A DNA stretch of 64,000 bases from Paramyrothecium sp. XJ0827 (Eukaryota > Ascomycota > Sordariomycetes > Hypocreales > Stachybotryaceae), in the NCBI GenBank assembly GCA_020881915.1, contig JAJFPB010000007.1:2542001-2606000 (forward strand), read 5' to 3'. Made by a program: the position numbers and the translations under genes. This document shows positions 1 to 9,299 of the stretch, piece by piece. How positions within the stretch are numbered: position 1 is the first letter of the stretch; the number at the start of each line of letters is the position of its first letter. The notes beneath the pieces were generated by a model that was not told where the DNA came from, did not search any database, and was given only the letters and a program-made list of their open reading frames with translations.

Positions 1-1354
1 CACGCAGGAATCGCCATGTACCTTAAGCGGCAGGGCTTTGGAGGGTTACACTGCAGCAGGCCACACCGACCAACTACCGTGTGTCTCACCGGGGATGGGC
101 TTTCAAAGCGAGTGGCAGTCTTGTGCGCTGACACGTAGGTAACGCTGACACGAAGGTAACAGACGGCCTAAGACAAATTCATACATTCCTTGAAGAAAGT
201 CGTTGCTGCTGTCGAGCCGTTGAGAGGTGCACCTGCTCGGGTGTTTCTTGAGGACGAATCAGCTACGGGGGGCGGAGAGTACAATAAGCAGGGTTGCGTT
301 GTTTCGCATGGCCTTTGCGTTGCAGATCTGGGACGATGGGAGCAGCAACCTAGAATGATTTTGATGATTGGTTCCTGGTTCGAAGTGTTGGAACAAAGTT
401 GGGATGTGCAAGATGAGGCATGTTAAGAGTAACGTTAGTCAAGGTAAGGTAAGGTAAGCTGAGAGCACCTGCACTGTCGGCTGCGGGGTGAAGCACACTA
501 CCTAAGGTAGGTACTACCAATACCGAAGGTACCTCACCTTAAAATGTAGGGCCACTGCCCCGATAGTACAGCGTACAGGCGTGGTTCTGGCAGCGTCTTC
601 CAAGTTGCAAATCTCGTCAGGAAGCATTAACCAGGATCCATGTCTGCCGCAGCTTATTTTGCAGATCGGCTTCGACTACTCGGCAAATGAACCTGGCCTG
701 CAGACTGTCATGCTACGCCCGAACAACCACCTAAATCCAGCCTGCGCCTGTCACTGATTGTCACTGGTGACGCTTTTATGCATTGGGACCTACCTTGCAA
801 CCCAGCATATTCTTCTTCTATGGCCGATTGGATCCTCCTTTTGCGCCAACCCAATCGGTCAACCCTAGGATGCCTCTGCTTAATCTAGGCACCTGTTCCG
901 GCAAAGGAACCCTGGTCCATGATAAGGGGGGCCGCTAAGCCAGTCTCTCGGATGCACAGCCAATAACGAGGAGTCAGTGTATCGAACGCGGTGTTTGGCA
1001 CGATGCGTGGCCTTCTTCTTTGAACAGGTCCAGTGCTTAGAAGCCGTTCACTGCTAGGCTCGTGAAGTCGACGGCTGTATCTACGGTGCCAGTCTCGACC
1101 GTTGTCATGGGTGTGTAAATGTGGACAAGCTACCTGCGAGGGAAGGTCAACGGCTCCTCGCGTCCTGTTCTCGCAATCTGCTTCCTCGCTCAAGGCCAAT
1201 CGACGGGCGTGGCAGAGTTATTGATCATCGCGTCGGCCTCGGGTTGCGTACTGTTGGAGTCAGGTCACAGTTATAACTCCTCCTTTCCTCTAACTGTCTC
1301 ACTCTCCTCCTTCGTGTCCGGCACTACCGCAGGCTTTCCAGAATCTGGCCCGCC
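1..1354. other. Intergenic region upstream of the OPT transporter gene
   Basis: I see no supportable gene here. Short open frames on both strands look like random sequence. Positions 500-534 hold a run of GGTA/ACCT motifs, including an exact AGGTACCT palindrome at 527-534 that recurs in other intergenic regions of the window. The last few hundred bases should contain the promoter and 5' leader of the OPT gene that starts at 1355. Confidence 0.5.
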
Positions 1355-4218
1355 ATGTCCGAGGGCATGAAGAAGCGCAGCGCCCCGGCCAGCGTCTTGA
1401 GCGAGGAGCGTGTAAGTAAACCATCCCGCGAAATGGGAGGGAACGTCGAACACGACGGCATTGTTGCGTGTCGTAGTCGCTAAGATGTTTCTTTGAAGGG
1501 CTCGATGGCTTCGAAGCACGACAAGGCTATCATTACCGAATCTGTTGAACAGGTCGAGCGTGATCTGGAAGTAACCGAAGATGATTTACTCGAAGCAAAG
1601 GAACTCGCTGCAACATACTCGTTGGAAGATACCCGCGAGGTACGCTTCAGCGTCGCCCATTACATCCTCGCCAGCCGGCCTAACATGCCTCGCAGATGAT
1701 GTCGCTCATCTATGAGCAGCATAAACGCGATCCCAATTTCTCACTGGGCGTCATCCAACGGATTGAGCAATTCCTTGGTGCGTTCTTTGTTTCTCTGCTG
1801 TGATGATCTTAGCTAATGTCCATCCTGGCCAATACAGGGAATGGAAGCGTCTTCGACCAGCCTGAGAAGCATGCCCAGCTGATCACAGAGATGAAGATTC
1901 AGCTGGCCCTCATTACGAACAACTCGCCCTACGCACAGGTTCGTTCTGTCGTCAGCAACAAAGACGACCCCTCCATGCCAGTGTCCACCATCCGTGCCTG
2001 GGCTATCGGGTTCCTCTTTTCCGTCGCTGTGTCCTTCATCAACGTCTTCTTCGATGCTCGCGTCCCCGGCATCTACGTTTCATCAAACGTGCCTCAGTTG
2101 CTGGCCTATCCCCTCGGCAAGCTGTGCGAAAAACTCCTCCCTGATGCCGGGTTTACTCTCTTTGGTGTTCGCCACAGCCTCAACCCAGGTCCTTTCAACA
2201 AGAAGGAGCACATGCTTATCACCATCATGGCCAGTATTTCAGGAAGCGTGCCATACACCAACTACATCATCTGGATCCAGATCCTTCCCCAATTCCTCCA
2301 TCAACCATATGCCACGAGCTTCGCCTACCAAACCCTAATCACACTCTCTACCAACTTTATAGGCTATGGCCTGGCCGGACTGGGTCGTCGGTTCCTTGTC
2401 TACCCCTCCTACTGCCTCTGGCCCAGCTCCCTTGTCACCATCGCCTTGAATAGCGCATTCCATGACGACCGCGCTCCCTCGATCCTTGGCCCTTTCAGGA
2501 GAATTTGGACCATTTCCCGACTCAAGTTCTTCGGCATTGCCGCCAGTCTGATGTTTGTCTATTTCTGGCTTCCTAATAGCATCTTCATGGGCCTCAGCTA
2601 CTTCAGTTGGATGACCTGGATCGCGCCCAACAACACCAACTTGACAACCGTGACCGGTTCCCTGACAGGCATGGGCATCAACCCCTTTCCAACCTGGGAT
2701 TGGAACATGTTCGTTTATTGGCTTGACCCTCTTGTGGTTCCCTGGTTCACCACTTGGAATTTCTTTGTCGGAGCCCTAGGAGGCGCCGTCGTCGTACTTG
2801 CTATGTACTACGGCAATGCTTTCTACAGTGGCTACATTCCCATCACATCCAACTATCCCTGGGACCGGTTTGCCCTTCCTTACAATGTGTCTTCTATCCT
2901 GGACGGTCGTGGCATCATCGATCATGAGAAGTATCGGGCTTACTCGCCTGCGTATGTCTCTGCTGGCAGCACGGTCCTGAAAATGAGTTTCTTTGCCATG
3001 TATACCGGTGCTATCACGTATGCCTTTCTGTATCATCGCCGCGAGATCGCTTTGGGTTTCAAAGATCTTCTCAAAAGCCTCCGACCGTCTCGGAAGCACC
3101 TAGCCGAGAAAGGCCGTGTCCTCGATGTCCATAACCGTTTGATGAAAGCCTATCCCGAGGTTCCCGAGTGGTGGTACATGGTCTGCCTGGTTGTTGCCTC
3201 CGCCCTAGGCTGTGCTGCCATCGCCAATTGGCCAACTTACACGACTGTCGGCGTTGTCTTTTATGGAATTGGATTGTGTCTCATCTTCATCATCCCCGTA
3301 GGCATCATCATGGCAGTCACAGGTATCGAGGTAACACTTAACGTCCTCGCCGAGTTCATCGGCGGCGCATGGGTTGAAGGCAACGCTCTGGCGTTGAGCT
3401 TCTTCAAAGCCTACGGCTACGTCACCTGCTCCCACGCCTTATACTTCACAAACGTCCTCAAGGTGGCGCACTATGTTAAGATCCCCCCACGGTTTACATT
3501 CTAGGCCCAGATGCTACCGACACTGATTTCTAGCCTCGTGAGCGTGGGCGTCCTGCAGTACCAGGCCAAGATAGAGAACATATGCACCGCGGACGCTCCG
3601 TTTCGCTTCCACTGCCCATCGGTCCACAGCTTCTTCACCTCTGCCGTCATGTGGGGTACCATCGGTCCCAAACGACTCTGGGGCGTTGGTGGCCAGTACG
3701 CAGAGACGCTGGTTGGCTTTCCTCTAGGTGTCGTAGTTGTGGTGTTCATGTGGTTCCTCGGGACGAAGTTCCCCAGAAGCAATTTCATCAGGAGCATTCA
3801 CCCCGTAATTATGATGAGGGGTGGTGTCATCTACTCACCATTTAACATGTCCTATCTTTGGCCGGCAGTCCCGATCAGCGCCTTGTCCTGGTTGTTCGTC
3901 AAGTCCCGCATGCTGGCGTTCTGGTCCGAGGTAAGTGGAAAATGTAGCATGGTGTCTACCTAATTTCCCTCCTGCCTTCAACCCGAGATTGCCACTGAAA
4001 ACAACCTCCAGTACAACTATGTCCTCTCGGCCGCCTTCTCGTGCGGCATCGCCATGTCCGCTTTGATCCAATTCTTCTCCCTCGCCTACAACGACGTCAC
4101 AATCGACTGGTGGGGCAATAGCATTATCGCCCGAGGCTGCGAGGCCAGCGGTGCTTGTCTGCACAAGACCTTGGGGAAGGGGGAATCCTTCGGACCAGGG
4201 CCGGGTCAGTTCAAGTAG
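1355..4218 (+). CDS. OPT-family oligopeptide transporter, with one in-frame TAG
   Basis: The product is a polytopic plasma-membrane transporter of the OPT family, which imports small peptides or related substrates by proton coupling. Exons are 1355-1411, 1499-1639, 1696-1777, 1838-3930 and 4012-4218; all phases agree and the total is 860 codons including the stop, a usual length for the family. The cytoplasmic N-terminus (ATYSLEDTRE, then SLIYEQHKRDP) leads into many hydrophobic segments, and the family-typical HYVKIPPR stretch ends at 3492. Ten bases later codon 649 (3502-3504) is TAG. The same frame resumes with AQMLPTLISSLVS and stays open, with a normal intron, to the C-terminus at 4218. 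No intron of plausible size can remove the TAG without also removing HYVKIPPR. The gene is therefore a recent pseudogene, a readthrough case or an assembly error. If the TAG terminates, the protein loses its last 211 residues. Confidence 0.85.
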
Positions 4219-4796
4219 AGCGGGCATCCGAAATAATTGTGTTTGTGCTATCGGACCAGTCGATAACCTAGATAATTCTAGACTCTCCAAACCGGAGATC
4301 TAAGACTCCGGCATCTGCTTACGACATTCCATGGTGAGAAGCAGTGGGCAACTTCAAGAATGGCCTTGCGACTCCGTAATGGAATGGCTGGCGGGGCCTA
4401 CGTCTAGACCAGTCACGACAAAACTCCACCCGCAAATCTACACACACACAGCTTTCCTCGGTCAATCACTCTTAAAAGTTATACGAAAACGTCTGCTAGT
4501 CAGCCAAGTTGCGTAAGGTGGACCGAGTGTCGGGTTGCATCTTTTTGGGCGGCAATTAACCGAGAGATCAAGACGGTGGAAGCATCACGGCAGGAATGAC
4601 ATAACACGGGTTTTAGAGGCATGACAGGATATTCCATGATACCAAGCTCAATTGAATATGCTTTTTAAACTAACACAATAGTCCATCGAAGAGAAGATGG
4701 GGGGCCATCACCCCGGATACCCCAGACAACATGCCCTTAGGAAAACAGAATTAGGAAGATCGAATAAACACGAAGACCAAAGTCAACTTTTTTCCA
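4219..4796. other. Tail-to-tail intergenic region between OPT and cpc1
   Basis: This stretch should hold the 3' ends of the OPT gene (+) and of cpc1 (-), which converge here. I see no conserved open frame, repeat or RNA gene. Confidence 0.4.
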
Positions 4797-5552
4797 TTAG
4801 TTGGCGCCCGATTGCGATAGTGCAATCTTCTTCCAGTGATCACGCTCAGCCTCGAGCTTCGCAATGCGCTCCTCCAGATCCTCAAATCGCTGAGCCTTTC
4901 GCTCTCGCGACTTTCGGGCTGCAAGGGTGTTGCGCGCTCGCTTCATGGCGGTAACATCGTTGGGGTCCTCGACAATGATGGGTGGCAGAGGCTTGTCTCG
5001 CTTGCGGGCATTGACGCCCGAAACAGACGAATGTCGGCCACCAGAGGTAGGCGAGTTGGCGGACTTGCGACGACCGCTGCTCGCAGAAGCGTGGCCGACG
5101 GAATCAGCGTCGTCGGACTTCTGCGCAGGCGAGTTCTCGATACTCTGCTGCTCAGGAGCATTCGCTTCCTGAGGGAACAGAGGATACCAAGGGTCGCCGG
5201 AGCCGTCAAAGTCGGCACTTCCAAAGTTGGGAGAGACGTTGAATCCATCAAAGTCAGGGGAGTCGTAAATGGATGGCGACGTCAGCGCAGTGAGCGCGGC
5301 GGAGTTTGGCGCGGACAGGAAAGGCTCTTGAACGAGCAGATCCTGGGGCGAAACAGTACCCAAGTTGGAAATGGAGCTTGAAGCGCTACCAGGGAAATCA
5401 AACACGGTGGGGACCGCGGGCGATGAAAAGGCCGTTGAGGCCCCGCCTTCAAAGGCGGTGAAATCGTCCAAGTCGACGTCTGGAAATGAGTGTAAGCGAA
5501 CTGAATTACAATACTGATCGGTGTAAGTAGACAAACCTGCTGCGTTCATCAT
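4797..5552 (-). CDS. cpc1: CPC1/GCN4-type bZIP activator of amino-acid biosynthesis genes
   Basis: This is the cross-pathway control protein, the fungal GCN4 orthologue that activates amino-acid biosynthetic genes on starvation. Exons are 5552-5537 and 5479-4797 (intron 57 nt), giving 232 residues, close to the 250-270 of known CPC1/CpcA. The bZIP domain is C-terminal: the basic region is about residues 183-203, with Asn189 and Arg197 in the N-x7-R pattern (RNTLAARKSR), followed by a zipper with Leu207, Leu214 and Trp221. An acidic-aromatic patch, DPWYPLFPQ, in the middle is the likely activation region. Two adjacent ATGs (5552 and 5549) sit in a good context, GCCGCCAAG ATG. The frame upstream of the AUG is open for 200 codons but is closed by a TAA at 5564-5562; see the separate leader entries. 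Regulation is expected to be mainly translational through the uORFs. Confidence 0.93.
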   Translation of the reverse strand: MMNAAGLSTYTDQYCNSVRLHSFPDVDLDDFTAFEGGASTAFSSPAVPTVFDFPGSASSSISNLGTVSPQDLLVQEPFLSAPNSAALTALTSPSIYDSPDFDGFNVSPNFGSADFDGSGDPWYPLFPQEANAPEQQSIENSPAQKSDDADSVGHASASSGRRKSANSPTSGGRHSSVSGVNARKRDKPLPPIIVEDPNDVTAMKRARNTLAARKSRERKAQRFEDLEERIAKLEAERDHWKKIALSQSGAN

Positions 5553-5564
5553 CTTGGCGGCTTA

Positions 5565-6164
5565 GGGCACACTGCCGGTACTCTGGTTAAAGAGGGGGAC
5601 AGGTGGCAGGGCAGGACGAGAAGACTTGTTCAGAGCGACGGTGGACGATGGGGCCGATGAAGCGTAGAACTGGTTGTTGGTGATACGGTTGGCGTTGACA
5701 GTAGATAAAGCTGGGTGCCCTATAGCCTGGAGAATCTGGGCCACTCGGTTGTTGTGAACAGCGGAAGCGTGCTGCTGACGTTGGTTGTGGTGAGACGAGT
5801 GACGTCGTTGGCTAGTAGTTTGCAATGGGGATTGATTAGGGCGCGGTTGACGATGCTGGGGCGCGTCGAACAGAACAAAGTCCTGTTGAGTGTTGTCCGA
5901 TGAATTCTGTTGCGCGGATGATGCCGGCTGGTTCTGAGGGGAGTTGGGAAGCCATGTTGACTGAGGATCCGTGGTGAAGACTGGGAAGTCTAAGCCTGAA
6001 ATGTTGGCGGTAGTGGCGGAACTGGAGCAGAAGCTATGCAAAGCAGTGCTGAAGTTCAGGTCGACCGAAAGGTGATCTGAACGGGGGGGTTGAGTGGAGT
6101 TTGAGTGTTGTATGTCTGAAGACTGAATTTTGACGGTTGGAGGAGAGACCTCAGGGGGGGGAGT
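5565..6164 (-). other. AUG-less 200-codon open frame in phase with CPC1 (5' extension)
   Basis: From the uORF1 stop (6165) down to 5565 the CPC1 frame is open for 200 codons but contains no ATG. The encoded sequence is low-complexity yet protein-like (SGLDFPVFTTDPQ, NNRVAQILQAIGHP, ALPPVPLFNQSTG), rich in Q, N and S. In Neurospora crassa and other Pezizomycotina, as I recall the published work, the cpc-1 frame extends far upstream of the AUG and is translated from near-cognate codons. Candidate near-cognate starts here are CTG at 6059-6057 and TTG at 6041-6039. Unlike N. crassa, this frame ends at a TAA (5564-5562) three codons before the CPC1 AUG, so an N-terminally extended CPC1 needs splicing or readthrough. 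Confidence 0.6.
5836..5955 (-). promoter_or_regulatory. cpc1 uORF2 (39 codons plus stop)
   Basis: The only ATG between uORF1 and the CPC1 start lies at 5955-5953, in a strong context (A at -3, G at +4; TCAACATGGC). It opens a 39-residue frame starting MASQLPSEP and ending at TAA 5838-5836, out of phase with CPC1. N. crassa cpc-1 uORF2 has about 41 codons, so position and length match the inhibitory uORF2, which works like GCN4 uORF4. The uORF2 stop lies 283 nt before the CPC1 AUG. By the GCN4/CPC1 model, ribosomes that reinitiate at uORF2 fail to reach CPC1 unless ternary complex is scarce. Confidence 0.75.
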
Positions 6165-6176
6165 TTATCGCATCAT
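6165..6176 (-). promoter_or_regulatory. cpc1 uORF1 (ATG ATG CGA TAA)
   Basis: A three-codon upstream ORF encodes Met-Met-Arg. It has A at -3 and is followed by an AU-rich to C-rich leader. It lies 209 nt upstream of the uORF2 AUG and is in phase with the CPC1 frame, so its TAA defines the upstream limit of the AUG-less extension. GCN4 uORF1 is likewise three codons long and permits resumed scanning; the same role is inferred here. A further 44-codon frame starts at 6321, but it may lie upstream of the transcript start, which I cannot place. Confidence 0.65.
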
Positions 6177-7822
6177 GATGGGCACCTTAGGCGTATGTGA
6201 ACTTGATATTGTATTTTATGTGGAGTGTGAGGTTGAAGGAGAAGAAAGGGAAGAGACGCCTGAGGGTTAGGTGGAAATGCACCAGATTTTGTAATCTCAG
6301 GCAGAAATCCGAGAGCCGCATGTGCGGTACGGCTCGGCAAGGGCGGGGACGGTTAGGGTTCTAGCAGCACCGCAGCGCACCATTGGCAACGCGCTGTTAG
6401 CGCTCTAGAGCTGGAACAAGTACCTCCGCGCCCTTGCGAGTTTGACATGGGCCCTGCGGATGCCGTGTGAGTCACACTCTGGCGCCCCACTTGGCCATGG
6501 ACGCCCACTAAGGTGAATTGGGATGGGCTCGGCTTCAACACCTGCATGCAAACCGAGCCAAGCCCCAAAAGCCTCCATTGAACAGGGGCGGAGCTGACGC
6601 TTTCAGGATGCCAATTCATGTCTTTGATTGCACTAACACGATGGAGACAGGGAGCCTACAAAAAGGCCTCGCAAAGCCTGCCTATCCGCCCGTTTTTTTT
6701 TCTTGCACTGCATCTCGATCTCTGCTTGGCCTCTGCGCGAATCTGAGTTTCCCCGGACCCGGACTGCCCACACGCTGGGGAACGAATCGTGCCCACCAAG
6801 CGCAGGATGCCTGGAAGGATGTGGCAGATCACACCCTAGCGTTACAGAGGAGAATACGTTACAGAAGTCGTCTGCCTGCGAGGAGGAGGGGGGGGGGCCG
6901 TTGCTGACATGAATACGACGACACGACCGCCGAAAGCGCCGAGCCACGCAGCCCGTTCCAAAACCAACTACGAAAAAGTGCGAAATTAAATGCGCGGCTG
7001 CCGTGGGGAAGAGACGACAAAAAGGCGCGTCCTACCAAGGGAATAAGCGGGGCGTCGCAGACTAAAAAGTAGGCTCCGTGAGATAAGTTAGAGCCGGACG
7101 GACGGTTCGGCAAAACGAGTGACATTTGCAAAACACAAAGCGACAAAGAAGTGCTACAATTAGGCAACCCGTCCAATTCTAGGGTCTGAAGCACTTGATA
7201 GGTGTTTTTGGCTGGATTGCCTTTTGTCATTTCATTGACATTGGTAGTAGAGAATGAAGCATCACGGCCTCTGTTTTCTGCTGACCAGTCGCCGGAGCCG
7301 AGCCTCGAGCCCTGTGCTTGGGTCAAATTCGCAAGTGCGCAGCTAATGAGATGCGTTTCCGGGGGTCCGGGTACGAAACACGAAAGTAGCGGATGCTCGT
7401 CGCCGTTTTCCATTGGATACCGTTTGGCTCAACCCATCCTTCTTGTAGGCATTCCGCCTGCGACTCTCGGCTACTGGTGGAATGCAATAATGTGGCTGCA
7501 TCGCAGCTGTACAGTAGTTTCAATTGTTTGGTAATTGACTGACCTTACCGCACGCCCTTTCACTCTAGGGTCCATACTACGTAGCATGCATTGGTCCGCC
7601 GACAAACCGTGCTTGCTAACCTCATCCGAGAATGCGGGAAACAAAAGGCAATGAGGAATGTCCCGATTCGATCCTCGTTACGCGAGAGCACGCGATTGAC
7701 TCCATTTGCCAACATGCAGTATTATCCTGTCAATTGGATCCAGAATGATGATTCGCTGGCTCATAGAATACAACGGAGGGGATGCAGGGCAGCTCGCGTG
7801 CGTCGACAACACCCTCGACCCG
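6177..7822. other. Intergenic region: cpc1 promoter and 3' flank of the CCDC174-like gene
   Basis: No gene is supportable. The lower part should contain the distal leader and promoter of cpc1, including TGAGTCA at 6468 and a 44-codon upstream frame (6321 down to about 6187). A pyrimidine-rich tract and a homopolymeric C/G run (6888-6898) are the only other visible features. The upper part is the 3' flank of the minus-strand gene ending at 7823. Confidence 0.4.
6468..6474. promoter_or_regulatory. Perfect TGAGTCA GCN4/CPC1-type site upstream of cpc1
   Basis: TGAGTCA matches the palindromic GCN4/CPC1 consensus TGA(C/G)TCA exactly. It lies about 290 bp upstream of uORF1, in the likely promoter of cpc1. 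Autoregulation of cpc-1/cpcA through such sites is known in other filamentous fungi, so this is a plausible autoregulatory element. Confidence 0.55.
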
Positions 7823-8800
7823 TCACAGGCCTTCGAGGAAGTTGTCTGCCTGCCGCTTTGCCCTGCGCGCCGCCATGTCCTGCCTGCGCTGCTCGATCTC
7901 TTTCCGCCTCGCCTCGCGCTGGTCCTCCCTCTCCTTGCGCTGCTGCTCCGTCCTCTGCCTCTCCTCCTCGAGCTCCCGCATCTCCTTCCCGCGCGCCTCC
8001 TCGTCCTTGCTGAACTTGTAGAACGCCACGCCCTTGGTGCGGATCTCCCAGTCGGCGTCGTAGTGTGTCTGGTCCGGCGGCGTGGCGCTCCGGTCGCGCT
8101 TCCGCGCCAGCTCCTCCATCTTGTCCGCATCCTCGGGGTTGAATGCCATCGCCTGCACCGTGTCGCCGAAGATGAGGTTGCCGGGCGCGCTAGGCCGCGC
8201 TGACATGCGCTCCAGCTCCTCTGCTCCGAGCAATCCACGCCTTGTCCTCCTTTCCAACCTCTCCTTCTCTGCTCTTGTCACATGACGTGTGCGTCCAAAC
8301 TCGTCCACGTACTCGACCATCTCGTTGGCCCTGTTGGCGCCATCGTCATCCTCGCTGTCAGAGGAGCTGCTGCTCACGCCTTCGTCTTTGGCTTCCGCCG
8401 TCTCAGCCCACTTACGGTCGAAGTCCACCAGGGGCGCCGCCTCGTTTTCCTGGGGCACGTAGTCGCCCCTTTTCATCGCGGCATACAGCCGCGCCTTGTT
8501 TTCCATCTTGCGTTTGGCGCGTGCGAGCTCTTGCGTCTCGTCTTCCGTGCCTTGTACATCCTTGAGGACGAGTTTAGAGTCTTCGCTCGTCCCCCTGGCA
8601 CGCTTTTGGTGCTTGCTGTTGAAGATATCATCTTTGCGTTCTTTAGAAGGCCGTATCCGGCCTGTTGCAGTTCCGGAACTGGGTGTATTTGACATGAGTG
8701 AGGTCAGCTGTGCCGTGAAATCAAGCGTTGACGACAACGCAGTCTCCCGCTTCTGCTTCTTTACAGGCCTCTGGCCGTATAGATTTGGGTCTTGCGGCAT
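7823..8800 (-). CDS. CCDC174-like nuclear coiled-coil protein
   Basis: A single-exon 325-residue protein. It is strongly charged, with a predicted coiled coil in the C-terminal third (runs of ELEEERQRTEQQRKEREDQ and similar, about residues 268-318) and an acidic serine patch (SSSSSDSEDDDG, about 141-152). The motif EYVDEFGRTRHVTRAE near residue 165 matches the core of the CCDC174 (GRSR / DUF4078) family, whose animal member associates with splicing and exon-junction factors. The start is the first ATG (MPQDPNLYGQRPVKKQKRE), which gives a basic nuclear-localisation-like N-terminus. It is transcribed divergently from the homoserine dehydrogenase gene, 499 bp away. The family call rests on the conserved core; function in fungi is inferred only. 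Confidence 0.75.
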   Translation of the reverse strand: MPQDPNLYGQRPVKKQKRETALSSTLDFTAQLTSLMSNTPSSGTATGRIRPSKERKDDIFNSKHQKRARGTSEDSKLVLKDVQGTEDETQELARAKRKMENKARLYAAMKRGDYVPQENEAAPLVDFDRKWAETAEAKDEGVSSSSSDSEDDDGANRANEMVEYVDEFGRTRHVTRAEKERLERRTRRGLLGAEELERMSARPSAPGNLIFGDTVQAMAFNPEDADKMEELARKRDRSATPPDQTHYDADWEIRTKGVAFYKFSKDEEARGKEMRELEEERQRTEQQRKEREDQREARRKEIEQRRQDMAARRAKRQADNFLEGL

Positions 8801-9299
8801 CTTGTCGTCGCTGTGTAAGCCTGGCTGGCCTCTGGTGTTGATGTAGATTTAGGTCGATGTTGTTTGGCAGTGAAAGATTCAACCAATCTCGACAGTGTTT
8901 GTCCCCTTAATCCCAGGGCGCAACTCGAAAAGCACCAGCCACTGCGTCTACAATGGACCTACTACCGTGGGGAGGAAAACGCAGCAGTGAAAGGACAACC
9001 AGCGCGAAATACGTGTGGCCTACAAAGAAGACACGCATACATATTTACACATCAGCTACCGTACTCAATACCTTTAGTAGAGATATGCCGTGATTCAACA
9101 ACGGGCTGAAGTCCAGGGTAGGCCACGCACAGGCCAGGTGCACCGCAAAGCTCCGTATCCCGGCCGATGTCGATCGCGGGGCTCTTGCATCTTCACCCAA
9201 ATTCTAACTTGCTACCCCGCCATCGGACCTCTTTTTGACTCGGAAGCTTCCAATACAAGCTCCCCAATTCAAAAACTTCACTCTTCAAAAGGAAAGATA
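8801..9299. promoter_or_regulatory. Shared divergent promoter region, CCDC174-like / HOM6
   Basis: This 499-bp stretch separates two divergent genes and must hold both promoters. A TGACTC element (9236-9241) lies 59 bp before the HOM6 ATG and is followed by G rather than A, so it matches six of seven bases of the GCN4/CPC1 consensus. A short A-rich leader (CTTCAAAAGGAAAGATA) precedes the HOM6 start. Confidence 0.5.

Noticed and set aside
3448..3504. Short intron removing the OPT in-frame TAG (TCTAG as acceptor)
   Set aside because: Possible donors give introns of 14 or 43 nt, too short for this genome, and the longer one deletes the conserved HYVKIPPR segment.
5515..5620. Intron removing the TAA before the CPC1 AUG
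   Set aside because: The AG just before the ATG could act as acceptor, but available donors are weak (GTCCCC, GTACCG), give 29-50 nt introns and cut into PPVPLFNQSTG, which looks coding. Not excluded; noted in the finding.
6187..6321. 44-codon frame from ATG 6321 as a further cpc1 uORF
   Set aside because: The transcript start is unknown. N. crassa leader length would place the 5' end near 6270, downstream of this ATG.
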